Shown: positions 1 through 12,020, counted from the stretch's first letter. The stretch: DNA of 64,000 bases from Tubulanus polymorphus (GCF_964204645.1 NC_134030.1:20589110-20653109); one strand, 5' to 3'. Notes: generated from the sequence alone by a model not told the origin. Program-made: numbers and translations.

Positions 1-1602
1 TTGACAGTCCTTCGAACAAATAGCTCGTTTCGGACTCTGGCATATAACATCGTTCCATTTACCACTACCTCGATACATTTCAACGCAACGTTCGAAAAAA
101 CGAAGACCATACAACCATCCGACTCCACTCGGCTGTCCGGTAGCCCAATTCCTGAAATCCTGCAAACAGATACAAAAAACTTCCTTATGAATCAAACCAG
201 TATAAGTTATATTAATATCTATGGATAAAACAAGGTCGGATCGAGGATTCTATGAGGGGATGGAATTTGATATTGGAATGGACATTAACTTCGAAAAGGA
301 CCGATTTGGCAATGCGGGCTGCGAGCGAAGCATTGGGGTGGGTAATGCATCTCCCACGGATGATTAAAAATGGTCCATTTGGATTTATTGTTAGTCTTTT
401 CTTAAATTTCCCAATGCAAAAAAATCTAATAACACATAAAAACCATCTTGTATACGTCAGGATGTTTCCTTTGTTTCAAAGAGCGGTCTAGCGCACGCGT
501 GAAGGCCAGAACTAAAGGCAACATACACGCGCTTACGAGCAAAGCTGAGCTACTTAATTTTCCGCTAGATGGCGAACTAGTCGAAGGTTGCTGCTCTAAT
601 GCATTATGGAATGCTTTAGAGCTGTCTTACAGTCGCTGAAATGCCCAAACACGGATAGTTGGCGAAAAAGATGTTTGAAAAATTTTCTTTTCTTTTGGAA
701 AATCCCCCACATCTCGAGAAAATCAACTCTTTCGTTGGTGAATAAAAAATCATTTTTATTCACCAACGAAAGAGTTGATTGAAGCTACTTTGATATATAG
801 AATCACGGTACATATAGGACAATGTTATTCGAGAGAATATTCCTAGAAACGACGAACTTACCGTAGTGAGGTCAAATGATGAGCCCCGTTTCCAAATACC
901 AAGCCAAACAGACGAAACGTCATCGGGTATTAGACCTAAAATGACGACAGTATCGTTTAAGCTAAAACATGATCGCCACTCCTCTGCATAAAACAGCATA
1001 GTCCATCACGTACATACTCTGAGCTACGTTATTTTCCTCCAAGCTATCGATTCTGGCTAGTTTCGAAGACGAACAATGTTGGCTTTGCGGCGAAATTTCC
1101 GGAAAAAACTTTAAGCATTTCGTGTTTCCAGCCGGGGTCCAACCGTCATCACAAACACACGCTGTAACTATATATACATCCATACGACACAACGATTAGC
1201 GATGACTCAAACATCATCAGCAATCCAAAATTTCCCCCTCTTAATTTATAAAACGCACTGATCAAAACACCTCTTTCTCTGTTCGAATTCTATACAATAA
1301 TCACCATCATAAAAGACAATTGCTTTTAATTTGTTTAGTTTGTAACGGTTCCTTGCCGCCTAGTACTAACTATTCATAGCAGTCGTAGATCTGGATCCAA
1401 TCGACTTTCGTTTCTCAATCAGACAAAATCCATTAAATTCCACACACTTTTTTCGTTTAAGAGCTTTGCCCAATGAAATAGATTTCAGGAAGTTTTCTAA
1501 CATAAATGATGGATAGTAATATCAATAAGTGACAATTATATTGGTATACTTACCTGCCGTTGTAGAACAGACCAGGAACAGAGTCGATATCATCAGCTTC
1601 AT
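1..1602 (-). CDS. Secreted C-type lectin 1 (3' end cut by window edge)
   Basis: Exons on the minus strand: 1554-1602, 1018-1161, 862-935 and 159 to beyond position 1. All junctions are GT-AG and phases agree (1, 1, 0). Exon 1 encodes a signal peptide (MKLMISTLFLVCSTTA). Exon 2 encodes a Cys-rich start (ACVCDDGW) and the first half of the lectin fold. Exon 3 carries the VWLG core. Exon 4 carries GQPS, CVEM, GKWND and the closing AICSKDCQ. The stop codon lies just outside the window. The family binds sugars or other ligands, usually with calcium; the QPS/WND pair is close to, but not, the classical EPN or QPD selectivity motif, so specificity is unknown. Predicted length is about 142 residues. 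It is closest in exon 3 and introns to the gene at 9.7-12.0 kb. Confidence 0.85.
710..790. repeat. Perfect 28-bp inverted repeat with 4-nt loop
   Basis: Arms 721-748 and 753-780 are perfect reverse complements around ATCA, in intron 3 of the first lectin gene. The corresponding intron of the paralogue (around 10395-10440) has only one arm, so the palindrome arose in this copy. Confidence 0.9.
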
Positions 1603-1797
1603 ATTCGAAGAGTCTACCTCTTTCTTATTTGATCTGAAACTGAAGGCATGGACATTTTTAGTAGCCGTTCTACTTGCTAACAACAAAACATAGGTCCCTT
1701 ATGAACTATGAATATTGAAATCATTTATTTCCAGGTATAATTTACTTACTCGTTCTATCAGCGAAATTGATATGTAAAATGATTATTGTTTAGTATC

Positions 1798-1804
1798 ATA
1801 TATA
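1798..1804 (-). promoter_or_regulatory. TATA-like box of lectin gene 1
   Basis: ATATATA on the minus strand lies about 50 nt upstream of a conserved splice donor (GTAAGT, donor near 1747-1752). That donor would end a short non-coding first exon. It would splice to an acceptor about 35 nt before the ATG at 1602. The same geometry recurs before the gene at 12.0 kb. A second degenerate copy of this promoter block lies at about 1935-2060. Confidence 0.45.
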
Positions 1805-2309
1805 CGGGCGTGTTGACGCTTTTGCACAAAACAGTCGCGCTGAAAACAAACATTGATGAGGATATTCAGCACTTGATTTGAGTAAATAATATGTGGTAGT
1901 TTTCGGGGACAGGTTTAATCAATTATCGGTGGTTGAATGATTATTGTTTAGTGTCCTATATAAGAGCGTGTTGACGATTTCGCATAAAATATGCGCAGTG
2001 AAAACACACATTGGCCGTCAGGCTTTTTCGACACTTGACTCGAGGACGCGGCCATTTTCAAGAACAGTTTAAATCAATAATTGGTTGTTTGCATACAGTC
2101 AGTTAGAACTGTTAAAAAGTGCCATTTCCACATAAATATATGGCATTCATTGCATACGTGTATCTAGGTAGACATTCTTCTTTCATGCAATGGGAATTCC
2201 ATAAAAGAAAACGTTTTCGAAGAAGAAACTCTGTTTTTGTACTGGTAATTTTTACTAAAGAAATCGACTTAAGACATTAATGATTCGTACCAAGCGCCGG
2301 TTATAATAT

Positions 2310-2600
2310 ACCCGCTACTGTGGCAAGTGAGGATCCACCAGGTGACGTCTGTCAGTTACTGTATTTCTTCTGCAGTTCAATTAAATCCACTTTTAAAACT
2401 GAATTGAAAGATTATTTTATTCTACGTAAGATTTCAGAGAACACGTGATGAGATTCGGCACCGATACTGTGGCAAGCGAGGATCCACCAGGTGTCGGTAG
2501 TAGTTACTCAGTTATTGTACTTCAGTTACTCAGTTACTTCAGTTACTGTACTGTTCTTCTGCATTTCAATTCAATTCGAATCGACTTTTCTCATAAGTAA
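2310..2600. repeat. Two units of a dispersed satellite (GAGGATCCACCAGG)
   Basis: Two units about 150 bp apart carry GAGGATCCACCAGGTG. They lie just 3' of the decayed lectin exon and match the four-unit array at 13.6-14.2 kb. A single short copy of the core lies right after the transporter stop, near 34140-34165. Confidence 0.75.
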
Positions 2601-2739
2601 ATCATTCGTTTTCAGTAAAATCTATACCATGCACCGATTGAGAAAGGGAATCTTTTATCTATCCGATAACTTGTTTGATAATTCTCGGATTTAGAAGCCT
2701 AAAAACCAAGCCTTAACGTCATGTCATCTTTGTCATTTT

Positions 2740-2913
2740 GTATTGACAGACTATCTATCGAACAATAGCCGGCTTGTTACCCCGGCAAAACATCGTTTAA
2801 AAAACGAACAGAATATTTACCAGTTTTGATACTATTTCAAGGCAAGATTCTTCTGTTGCGGGCATCCCTGCACTCGTTTCTTGATCGACTCAATTCTGGT
2901 AATCCGTGTAACC
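2740..2913 (-). pseudogene. Decayed last exon of a C-type lectin (gene-4 type)
   Basis: On the minus strand this aligns with the last exon of the lectin at 14.3 kb: GYTDYQN, then a stop, then ESCLEI, then a frame break before the KWND region, ending in a damaged Cys-rich tail. The splice acceptor (TTTCAG in the intact copy) is deleted. Flanks on both sides match those of the intact exon at 14331-14486. It looks like the original last exon of the gene at 3.76-6.90 kb, now unused. Confidence 0.75.
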
Positions 2914-3763
2914 AATAATGAACGGGCTCACGAGATTCTATCCGTCAGTTCATTATATCATGAAATATGGCGGAACGGGGTATTAGCTTCGCCTTATACT
3001 TTCATATTAATTGGTTGATCGGTGTCACGAATTTTCAATGCTCTCATCCGCAACGAGCTGAGAGCTTTGTAGAAATATCCAGCATCGGTTCAGACGATTT
3101 TATGTCTAAAGGCTTTGATTTAATACATATTCCTTAAGGTTTCATTTTATCATTTCCGTCGATGTGCTTCATGAAATTTGGACTGATTACCATTCACATA
3201 TAGACGTCTCGTTCAAGGCGATCTCAATATTCAACACCATCGGGTAAATCTAAAAAGAATCTTCATAACTTGTCTGATCGTAACCTTAGCGTCGTAAAGA
3301 TATCCGGCCTGTGATGTATTGCTCGCAAATGTCACGATTTTCATTTGTAGATAAATAAAGTCGCAGGGAAATCTTTTTGAACGTTGCTTGGGTGGTTTTC
3401 TGACGGCTCGCAAAACGTAATAGACATTTTCTGAAACGTGTTTTTCATCAGCAATCTCTGAGCTCTTGCGACTATCGAGTAAAATTGCCGGTTCGAATCC
3501 CTTATAGTTAATGTACCAGTTTCAGGTTAGAACGTAAGCGCGCTAGAAAATGCAAATTATGTCTTATCATCCGACTGTGCAAGAACGGAATAAATAACTG
3601 AGTGTTCGATTTTCAGAGAATTAATCGTCGAACAACTTCAGAAGTCTATCATTGGTCATAAGACGACCTATAACCGCTACAGAATAGTTTTATTTTCGAT
3701 ACCGAACAAAAATGTGAATTTGTGATAATATCGTAGTGAAGATGTTCATCATATCGTTCTCGT

Positions 3764-6700
3764 TCATTGACAGTCCTTCGAACAAATAGCTGGCCGGAAA
3801 TTGTAGCACAGAACATCGTTCCACTTACCACTACCTCCATACATTTCAACGCATTTTTCGTAAACAAAAAGACTATTTATCGACCATTTGGTTCTACTCG
3901 GCTGTCCGGTAGCCCAATTCCTGAAATTCTGCAGACAGGCAATAGAATAACTTCCTTATTAATCAAACCGGTATAAGTTATATAGATTGATATACAAGCT
4001 ACAACCAAGGTCGGATCGAGGATTCTTTTGAGGGTTGGAACTAGAACTTGATATTGGAATGGGCACTAATTTGGAAAAATGGCAGATTTGGCAAGAATGC
4101 CGGCACCAAGCCATTAATAGGAGTCATCACTAAATATCTCGATTTGTTCTATTAAGAAACTCAATCTCATTCTGAGACGTGCTGAACATGATAACAGAGA
4201 TAAGAATATATCACTGTTAATTCGATAGAAGACATAATGTGAGTTTTATTTAATCTTTGCATGTAGAGCTTAAGCCAAATAAATTTCAAATGTTAGAAAA
4301 AAAAATAAAAGACATAAAACGTTTTATTGAAATATTTGAAAACATGTATATGTAAGTTGTAGATCGCCGATGAAGTACTATTATCAATAAATTAATAATT
4401 TGATTTATTCCGCTCCTGGGCCGCTGTTGATATAAGTTAAGTTAGTTTCCGACTCAGTTCCACAGTTGCGAGTTAGAGTTAACTCTGAGTTAAAGTTAGT
4501 TCATTTTCAATGAGTTAACTCAGAGTTAAATCTTAACTGGGAACTGTGGAACTGGACCCCGGATGATGGGGTTTTGAAATAACTGTTCGAAACTAAACGT
4601 TTCTACAAATCTACTGTGGGTTTTTTTATTTCTAACACTGAGATTCATATCAGTTCACTATAGTCAACATGTTTCATTCTAATCAATATTTCAGAGAATC
4701 GGCATCGAATCATTAAAAACCCGAGGGTTAAAGAGAACGCAGTTCTACAAGACTCGAGAACAGATGTCAACATGACTTGAAGGACTGAACTACGGTTTTA
4801 GATTTAAAAATCGAGTCGCCTGTCTCGTTACCGGCAGGAGGTTTGTGTGGCGAGTTTGTAAGGAAAATACTAATAATTACCATATAACAATGAATCAAAT
4901 AATCTAGATGGGCATAGTCGTTCTTTTTAAGTTGTAAATTTTCAAAGTGGGTCAAAGCACGCGTACAAATCGTCAGAACGAACGGGCGACAAGACATACC
5001 ATGAACGTACACGAATGTTTCGTGATTTTGAATACGGATGAAGTCATTATGTAGAAGTAGATCTGGCTGATCGTGAGAATTATTGCTACAATGAAGAAAT
5101 TACCGATTGAAAGTTGAACGTCGAATACCCGGGGCTGGCATAATCCCTGAATCCGAGGTAGGCGGAATCCGCATGAACCATCAGACCTGAAAACGATAAC
5201 AGTATTATATCAGTTCAATAACTCTCCCGATAAAACACGCACGGCACATGGCATATTTCAGCATACATACTCTGAGCCACATTATTCTCTTCAACGCTAT
5301 CTACCATGGCCAGTCTGGAAAACATGCAATGTTGATCTTGCCGGCCATATTCCATAAAAAGCTTGAAGCATTTTGAGTTTCCGGCTTTCGTCCAACCGGC
5401 TTCACAAACACACGCTGAAACTATATCCAACTATTATCAAATTCTATCAGATCATTTGCATGCGGTTCTACACGGTCTATAAGCCTATACTATGGAGCGA
5501 TGTGGCCGAGTTGTTTGAGCGTTCGCTCTGGAAGCCGGGTCATGTGAAGTAGTGTCCCATAGGCGATACACTTATCCTCATTTCCTCTCTCCACCCAGGA
5601 AGAAAGACACTAAATATTTGGATGGATATATGAAAGCTGTGGGTACTGGAGTGTGTAATGGGTAGTGTAGTGTGATCTGTGTGCATTTGTGACCAGCACA
5701 CAGATCACATTGTTCATTGGGGTTTGGTCCAGGACTCACGAGATTTTCAACAACACGGAAGTAACGTGTAATAAATGATGACTTGAATTGCATGACTACC
5801 TACCACCCGTCATTATTGTTGGAAAACTAAACGTTCCGCACTGACTAAAAATTAGTAATAACATTGTAGAAATGGCCAGAATTTTAACTTAGGTTCTATC
5901 TCATTTTTATTTTACAATTGCGATTGGTATAATTTTTTTTTAAACGTCCGTTAAGGCTTCATGTTTCGTCTGTTCTTCACTGCAAATAGTTACGCAACTA
6001 CGCACATTTCAGTGTTTTTGGCAGCTGTACACTCAATCGGCACCGTTCGTGACTACCTTCACTGCGGAATTATCATTAATTAACATCGCCATATCACATC
6101 ATCAACTTATATTGTGCCTTAAAACCCTAACAGCCGAAATAATTGAAATGCACACACGATTTCTATCATTGAAAATTGAGAGAGTGGCCGTGTTTGTGTT
6201 CTGCTGCTTCGCGTAAATCCCGCGCGGTTGCGCAACCGCGCGGAGTGGGGCCGATACGTCCAGGAGTAAATAGGTACCTGGTCTGATAGATGTCTCCCGA
6301 GCGTCTAGCAGCTGCTCGGATGTTACCTCTCCCCAGGGAGAGATGACTGATACATGGAATGGAGTTATAGGCTGGGAATAACAATGCTGGAAAGTTAGGC
6401 GCTCTGAGCAGCTTCGCTGGATTTAGCGCTTTATAAGTCAAAATGTTTACTTAGGCTAACAATAATGCTAACACATATTAAACGACAATCTTTGTCTTTC
6501 AATCTACTGTTTTATTTCCCGTTAATTCATGTCCTTTCTTCTACAATTCATACTATTTATTTTTCTTTTTACAGATTCGATAAATTAGCTTAATATTTGT
6601 GAACATGGGTCGGAAAAATTTACGATAAATTCAAAAACAGTCGCACAGCCTGAAACATTTGCTTTTTCTGCAAAGCTTACTGCACACAGTTTTTCATTAA

Positions 6701-6897
6701 CTTTGAGGGACTGGTGAACCTTTTCTACAATGGAACAGGCGCTTTACACTTTTCAAAATTGATTTATTCGATTCTAACTCATATTTACTATCCATAGTTT
6801 GCTTAGCTTTATTCATTTGTGGCAATTCATATTGATATATTATTTTACCTGCCGTTGTAGAACAGACCAATAACAGAGTTGATATTATCAGCATCAT
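3764..6897 (-). CDS. Secreted C-type lectin 2
   Basis: Minus-strand exons 6849-6897, 5271-5414, 5104-5186 and 3764-3928 join in frame (49+144+83+165 nt) to give 146 residues. The signal peptide MMLIISTLLLVCSTTA is followed by ACVCEAGWTKAGNSKC, SVEENNVAQS, AYLGF, NFRNWATGQPS, CVEMYGGSGKWNDV and AICSKDCQ. A secreted single-domain lectin is likely. Exons 1-3 and the first part of intron 3 resemble the gene at 14.3-16.1 kb. The last exon and its adjoining intron resemble the genes at 0-1.6 and 9.7-12.0 kb, so the gene is mosaic. AATAAA lies at 3688-3693 on the minus strand, 71 nt past the stop. A non-coding first exon probably ends at 7621 (GT donor), with a TTATAA at 7655-7660 upstream. Confidence 0.85.
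4430..4565. mobile_element. Foldback MITE-like element, family A
   Basis: A short palindromic element with ends of the form CCACAGTT and internal GAGTTAACTC. Related copies lie at about 22370-22490 and 49205-49310. No coding capacity. Confidence 0.65.
5492..6440 (+). mobile_element. tRNA-like SINE split by a 659-bp insertion
   Basis: The head (GCGATGTGGCCGAGT, tRNA-like) and the GACACTTATCCTCAT domain occupy 5492-5600. The tail resumes at 6260 with GGTACCTGG and runs to about 6440. In the homologous intron of the gene at 14.3-16.1 kb the same SINE is uninterrupted (about 15412-15690). The break is flanked by CCAGGA on both sides (5595-5600 and 6260-6265), a likely target duplication. The insertion holds a 13-bp stem hairpin near 5669-5708 and a 24-bp perfect GC-rich palindrome at 6220-6243. 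Confidence 0.65.
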
Positions 6898-7039
6898 TTT
6901 CGACGAGTCAACTTCTTCTTTTATCTATAACACTGATAACGTATACAGATATTGAAAGATTTATTAAGCCTATTATGGGAAGTGCATGGTCCTTGCATAT
7001 TTGCTGAGTTGAGAATCAACCAGGGAATTACACAAATTA

Positions 7040-7200
7040 AAAGAATTTAAAAACAAGAATTTATTTATTAAATCTAAAATATTTAAAAGACACGACGTTT
7101 CGATCTCACCCTAGAGATCATCGTCAGGTGTGTTATAGTGGGATTTTATCTTATTATCCGTTCACCACGTTTGAGTGTGGTTATCGTTCAATTACATGAA
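7040..7200 (-). repeat. Copy of the GAAACGTCGTG hairpin repeat
   Basis: It contains the covarying hairpin motif on the minus strand near 7095-7135 and ends in the shared CACCACGTTTGAGTGTGG tail. Fuller copies lie at 26.65, 30.29 and 52.87 kb. Confidence 0.7.
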
Positions 7201-7559
7201 GTTTCATTGGTCATATGCGCTTAATATATATCTACTTAATATGTTCTTTGTTTTTGTTTTTTCGTTCTAAATTGTTATGGTTCAGTCTAGAACTAACTTT
7301 TAACATCGTTAACGTTCATTTTCCGTTTCGTCCACGTTTACAGCGGAAATCAATTGGCGTTTAGGAACGAAATTGACTTGATGCACTCGATTTGATATCT
7401 AATTTGATACACTTGATTTGATATTTGATTCGACAAAATACAAATACATGAACATATTACAATAACACGGTAATTACCAGGATAGATCATAATTTGATTT
7501 CCATTTCACATTGTACAAATCGTGTATTCGAATTTTTCCTAGGCTGTTTTGTTATTTCT

Positions 7560-8560
7560 GGACATTTCGACTAAAAACTCTATTTATAATCGCTCTTCCC
7601 CGGCATATAATTTTACTTACCCGCTCCGTCAGCAGTTTCGTGATGAATGTTCAATTATAATTCGGCCGGAACAATATTGAAATTGCATCGATTTCTCGCG
7701 AAAACACATGTTTTGACTGCAAATATGAATGAAACGTTTTAGCACTTAATTTGAATAAATATTCCCTAGGCGCGGTTGGGTGGATGACTGTTAAAATAAT
7801 TGTTACGTATGAAAGCCCTGAAGTATGGAAGCCCTAAACGACCGATTACGAAATCACCAGTTATGTTCTACGAATTCTATGTTTGACGATATTAAGATTT
7901 ACGATTTGGACGTTTAACGATTGGACACTACACAACAGTTCGGTTAAGTTTATCACGAGAGGTCAAGGTTGTTGTCCAATGACGTCAATGCATAGTGTGA
8001 ATGAACGTTGCTTTCAAACGCCATGCTGGGCCAAATTCGGCTATCTGAGTTAGTCGACTATAGTCGAACTAGTAAGTGAAAGCGAAAAGCCATCAAATCT
8101 CTTTGTCTTTTTAAATGTTCAGTGCTTCATCTGGGATATTTCGGATTGAAAATGAACCGCGAACTCCAGACATTAGACATTTCATCATCAGACTTGTGTG
8201 TTCAGAATTTCACCCGGGACATTTTCAAATGAAAATTAACTGCAAACGCAGGAATAAAAAAACAATATATAAAAGTGTCACATATTTTGCATGGAACATC
8301 TGTCCTGAATACAAACAGGTTGTCGAGTTTCAATCAACTATTGCTGGTTTATGAGTGGTCAATATGTTTATGAGTATAGATATGTCGAAACCAAATATCT
8401 TTTGCAAGAAATCAATAAACCTCGTTAATGATAGTGATGCCTACGGAAGAACACTCCTATTGTAAAACTGATAATCGTGGATTCATTCTTTATCTATCTT
8501 AGTAAGAAGAGACAACACAAAACTGCGTGCCGTATCGTACCCGCTGCCGGAACCGGTAAT
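7560..8560. repeat. Upstream part of a duplicated lectin block
   Basis: 7560-7890 and 8270-8510 are closely similar to 17150-17440 and 18330-18560 respectively. This shows that the segments upstream of the lectin genes at 3.8-6.9 and 14.3-16.1 kb are duplicates. A stretch at 8115-8230 also matches the 109-bp satellite unit of 44 and 48 kb. Confidence 0.8.
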
Positions 8561-8935
8561 AGCATCCTCCCTCGGCAGGGATTCGAACCTGATGGCATCG
8601 AGAATGCCACGGTACGAAACCCTGCCACACCAGATCGAGTGCGCGACTCAGATGAAGTCATTATCAGCCGATCAGAAATCCCGTTTTATTTTAGCCCGGG
8701 TTTTCCCATAATATGGTTCTGCCGTGTAATTTATCTCAGCGATTATACAACAAGCAATCTGATTGGTGCTGCAGGTTTTCGTGCGGCAAAGCTGCGCATG
8801 TACCTGCGCACCGGTCTAGTGTGGCAGGGGTTCGTGCCTCGGCACGTACTTCGGCAATCATCGGCAGTGTTCGGCTGTCCCGATCATTGGTCGATTTTCA
8901 AAGGGGCTTCATGTGGACGCCCACTGCCTAGATAG
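8560..8935. mobile_element. MITE-like element with tRNA-B-box-like terminal repeat, right end degraded
   Basis: It starts CCTCCCTCGGCAGGGATTCG and shares its interior (AATCCCGTTTTATTTTAGCC) with the intact element at 63203-63535. The right terminal repeat has decayed. It sits at the junction between the two lectin blocks. Confidence 0.7.
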
Positions 8936-8989
8936 GTTTCGCAAATTCGGAAAATCTCAAATTATCAATTTGTCAAGATTGTGTTGTGT

Positions 8990-9340
8990 GTGTAAAAAGA
9001 TACCATATTTTCAAGGGTCTGAGGTCCAAAATGGACCCAGTCAAGCGATATCTTTTGTCTATCTTAACACAAAAAAGGAAATTGTTGGTAGTTTGAAATT
9101 GACTCGCCTAAGGTGGACCGTGGTTGTTTTTTTTTTACTTAAGAAATGAATGCCATTACCAGAAAATGATGCAGATATGAGACCTGTTGTTTTTCCAGGA
9201 TTCTTCGGCCATTTATTTTTCTCTTTTAGAAAAACATGGGAAATTGGTGCTAGTATGAAATTAACAAGCCGAGTACACAGATGAGCAGCAGCCTGTCCGC
9301 CCAAAAAATATAGCCTTATTCTATTTGATTACATTTCCTA
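8990..9340. repeat. Dispersed repeat shared with 31.6 kb
   Basis: The segment with GGACCGTG, CCAGAAAATGATGCAGAT and GAGACCTGTTG resembles 31620-31730. No protein-coding content was recognised. Confidence 0.45.
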
Positions 9341-9662
9341 AAAGGTGTTCCTCATCAGCTAGCTCCGAGCTCTCGCAATTGTTGAGTTTTAAAGTGCCGG
9401 TTGAATCCCATATAGTTATCGTATCAGTTTCAGGTTAGAATACAGTCCGCTGGAAATACTAACTTTGTCCAATCATCCGACAGTGCAAGAACGAAATAAG
9501 CCACTGAGTGATCGAGTGATTTTTTAGAGAATTAAACTTTAAACAACTTCAGAGGTCTATCATAGGTCATAAGACGACCGTATCGCCGCAACAGAATATA
9601 TTTATTTTCGATACCGAACAAAATGTGATCTTGCAAGATGTTCATATCGCCCACGTTTAATT

Positions 9663-12020
9663 TTATTGACAATCCTTCGAACAAATAGCTGGTTTCATAT
9701 TGAGGCATATAACATCGTTCCATTTACCACTACCTCGATACATTTCAACGCAACGTTCGATCATACGATAACGGCCCTTCCATCCGGTTACACTCGGCTC
9801 TCCGGAAGCCCAATTCCTGAAATCCTGCAAACAGGTAATGAAACAACTTCCTTATGATTGAAATCTGAAGGGGTGGACCTTGATATTGGAATGGACACTC
9901 AATTTGAAAAAGGCTAGACTTAGCAGCGTGGGGTGCGAGCGAAACATTGGTAGGAGTTCTGGTGGCCGGTCTCCAACTGAAAATCTATCAAGACAAACAG
10001 TCGTTGTTCTTGGCATTAATAGGGACTATTTGGATTAATTTTTAGTCTTTTTTAAATTCCCTTTGCAAAAAGTCTTTTCCTGTCTTATTCAAGGGTGCAT
10101 TCAAATTTTGAAGGAATGGAGCCGGCCCTCGAATACGTCTAGATGTTTTCCCTCGTGTCAACGAGCGGTCGCAAGCACGCCAGCCAGAACAAAAGGCACC
10201 CATTGACAGTTGATGTGACTGACTTACTGCCTTCATTGTCCGCTAGATGGCGAGCTAGTCGAAGGTGGCTGCACTAACTGTACTATGGCATGATTTGAAG
10301 CCGTCTTACAGTCGTTGAAATAAAGCAATAACTGCCCTAACACGATAGATCGAGGAACTTTTTGAAACATTTTCTTTCGCCAAAAATCCCCCATATCTCG
10401 AGCAAATTAGGTTCTCTATTCGTCGACGAAAGGGTTGATCGAAGCTTCTTTGATGTGTATTTTAACGGTACATGGTCATATAGGGCAATGTTATTCCTAC
10501 AAACGACGAATTTACCGTAGTGAAGTCAAATGATGTGGCCCGTTTCCTAAATCCAAGCCAAACAGACGGCACGTCATCGGGTATTAGACCTAAAATGACG
10601 ACAGTATTGTGTAAGTTAAACCATGGTCGCCTCTCCCCGTACGAAACAGCATATCAGGCGCGGATCCAGGATTTTTTCCAGGATGGGGTTCATAAAAATG
10701 TTAATCTTAAACTGCCGACCAAAATTTCTAATGATAGGGGGCCTATACGGCATAATATTGTTTGGCCGAACATATAAGATGATATGGTACCGATTATGTG
10801 GTACTGTTCGCCCGCTTTGTCTTGGGTACATTCCTTAAAACGATTAAAAATTTCGATTAAAACGATTAAAAATGTTTTTGGTAGCCTGCATATTTCGACG
10901 TGTACATACTCTGAGCTACATCATTTTCCTCCAAGCTATCGATTTTGGCCAGTGCCGAAGACGAACAATGGAGGCGGCTCAGCGAATTTCCCGGAGAAAA
11001 CATTAAGCATTTCGTGTTTCCAGCCGGGCTCCAACCGTCATCACAAACACACGCTGAAACTAGATGAGTCGAAAAAGTATACACTATCATCCGCGTAAGA
11101 TGGACGACGACATAAAAGTCGCGCACTGATTCAGTCAACACTATCAGCCACCATCAGTACGCCTGATGATGGCTAATAGTATTTAGCCGAAACGTTGCTA
11201 AAAAAAAGTCTCATCTATTCAAGAATTTTTCATTTTCATCTTTGACTGAATCATTGTGAGATTTCTCTCGTCAAGCTCACACTGCATTCATAACGACGCA
11301 ACGATTACCAATGACTCAAAAATCATCAGCAATCCAAAATGTCCCGCTCTCATCCACTATTCCCTCCTCTTTGTTTCAAATGCACTCATCTAAAAGACCC
11401 CTTTTTCCGTTTAAATGTTAATCAATAAGGCCACGCAAAGAGTTACCCTTGTATCACATCAGCCCCTGTGACGAGAACGGCACGTAATCATTTTTATTTC
11501 CCTTTTTGTAAAAAAAAAGATAGAGGAAGTTTTATTCCAAGTTCCAAAAGTTATGAGGGCGACTTTTTAAATTTTTTAAATGGCGAAATTTTGGCGATAG
11601 TGACCGCGAAGAAAACATTAAAAAGTGTAACCAGTTGGCCAGTTGCACGGTCGTGACTTAAGTCCCAAAGTGGTCTTATCTGAAAACTGGTTTTAAGTTG
11701 TTAGATTGGCTTTAGAACTAAGATGGCCTTAGACTTGTCTTGAATCTAAGCCATGACTATGCAACCGGTCCCAGGTGATTAAGACCAAAACCCCAATCAA
11801 AAGACAAAATTCATTAAATTCCTAATGCCTTTTTTTTTCATTTGAGAGCTTTGCTCAATGAAATGTTTTTCAGGAAGTTTTCAAACATAAATGACGGATT
11901 GTATCCCTAAAACGCCGTTATCTCTGCCTGACGGTTTTATCAATAAGTGCCAATTATATTGGTAAATTTACCTGCCGTTGTAGAACAGACCAGAAACAAA
12001 GTCGATAGTATCAGCTTCAT
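9663..12020 (-). CDS. Secreted C-type lectin 3
   Basis: Minus-strand exons 11972-12020, 10910-11053, 10516-10589 and 9663-9824 (49+144+74+162 nt) join in frame to 142 residues with a TAA stop. The signal peptide MKLILSTLFLVCSTTA precedes ACVCDDGWSPAGNTKC, DSLEENDVAQS, LIPDDVPSVWLGF, DFRNWASGEPS, CVEMYRGSGKWNDV and AICSKDCQ. This is a secreted single-domain C-type lectin, sister to gene 1. AATAAA is at 9601-9606 (minus), 57 nt past the stop. A conserved non-coding first exon would end at 12764, with a TATA-like box at 12815-12821. Intron 2 is 320 nt against 82 nt in gene 1 because of a 234-bp inserted element. Confidence 0.87.
10655..10888. mobile_element. Short non-autonomous DNA element with CATAT target duplication
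   Basis: The element begins CAGGC and ends GCCTG (short terminal inverted repeat). It is flanked by CATAT at 10650-10654 and 10889-10893. Gene 1 lacks it at the same intron position. Its interior starts GCGGATCCAGGATTTTTTCC and encodes nothing recognisable. Confidence 0.65.
11655..11775. mobile_element. Foldback MITE-like element, family B (diverged)
   Basis: It shares TTAAGTTGTTAGATTGGCT and GACTATGCAACCGGTCCC with better copies at 21805-21940 and 45356-45478. It lies in intron 1 of the third lectin. Confidence 0.6.

Noticed and set aside
7095-7135. Canonical hammerhead ribozyme
   Set aside because: CTGANGA and GAAAC are present, but one extra nucleotide separates the core from stem II in all copies, and I could not place the third helix and cleavage site with confidence; kept only as a covarying hairpin.
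8477-8935. 152-codon plus-strand frame
   Set aside because: It lies within the B-box MITE and has no family similarity; the same DNA is non-coding in other copies.
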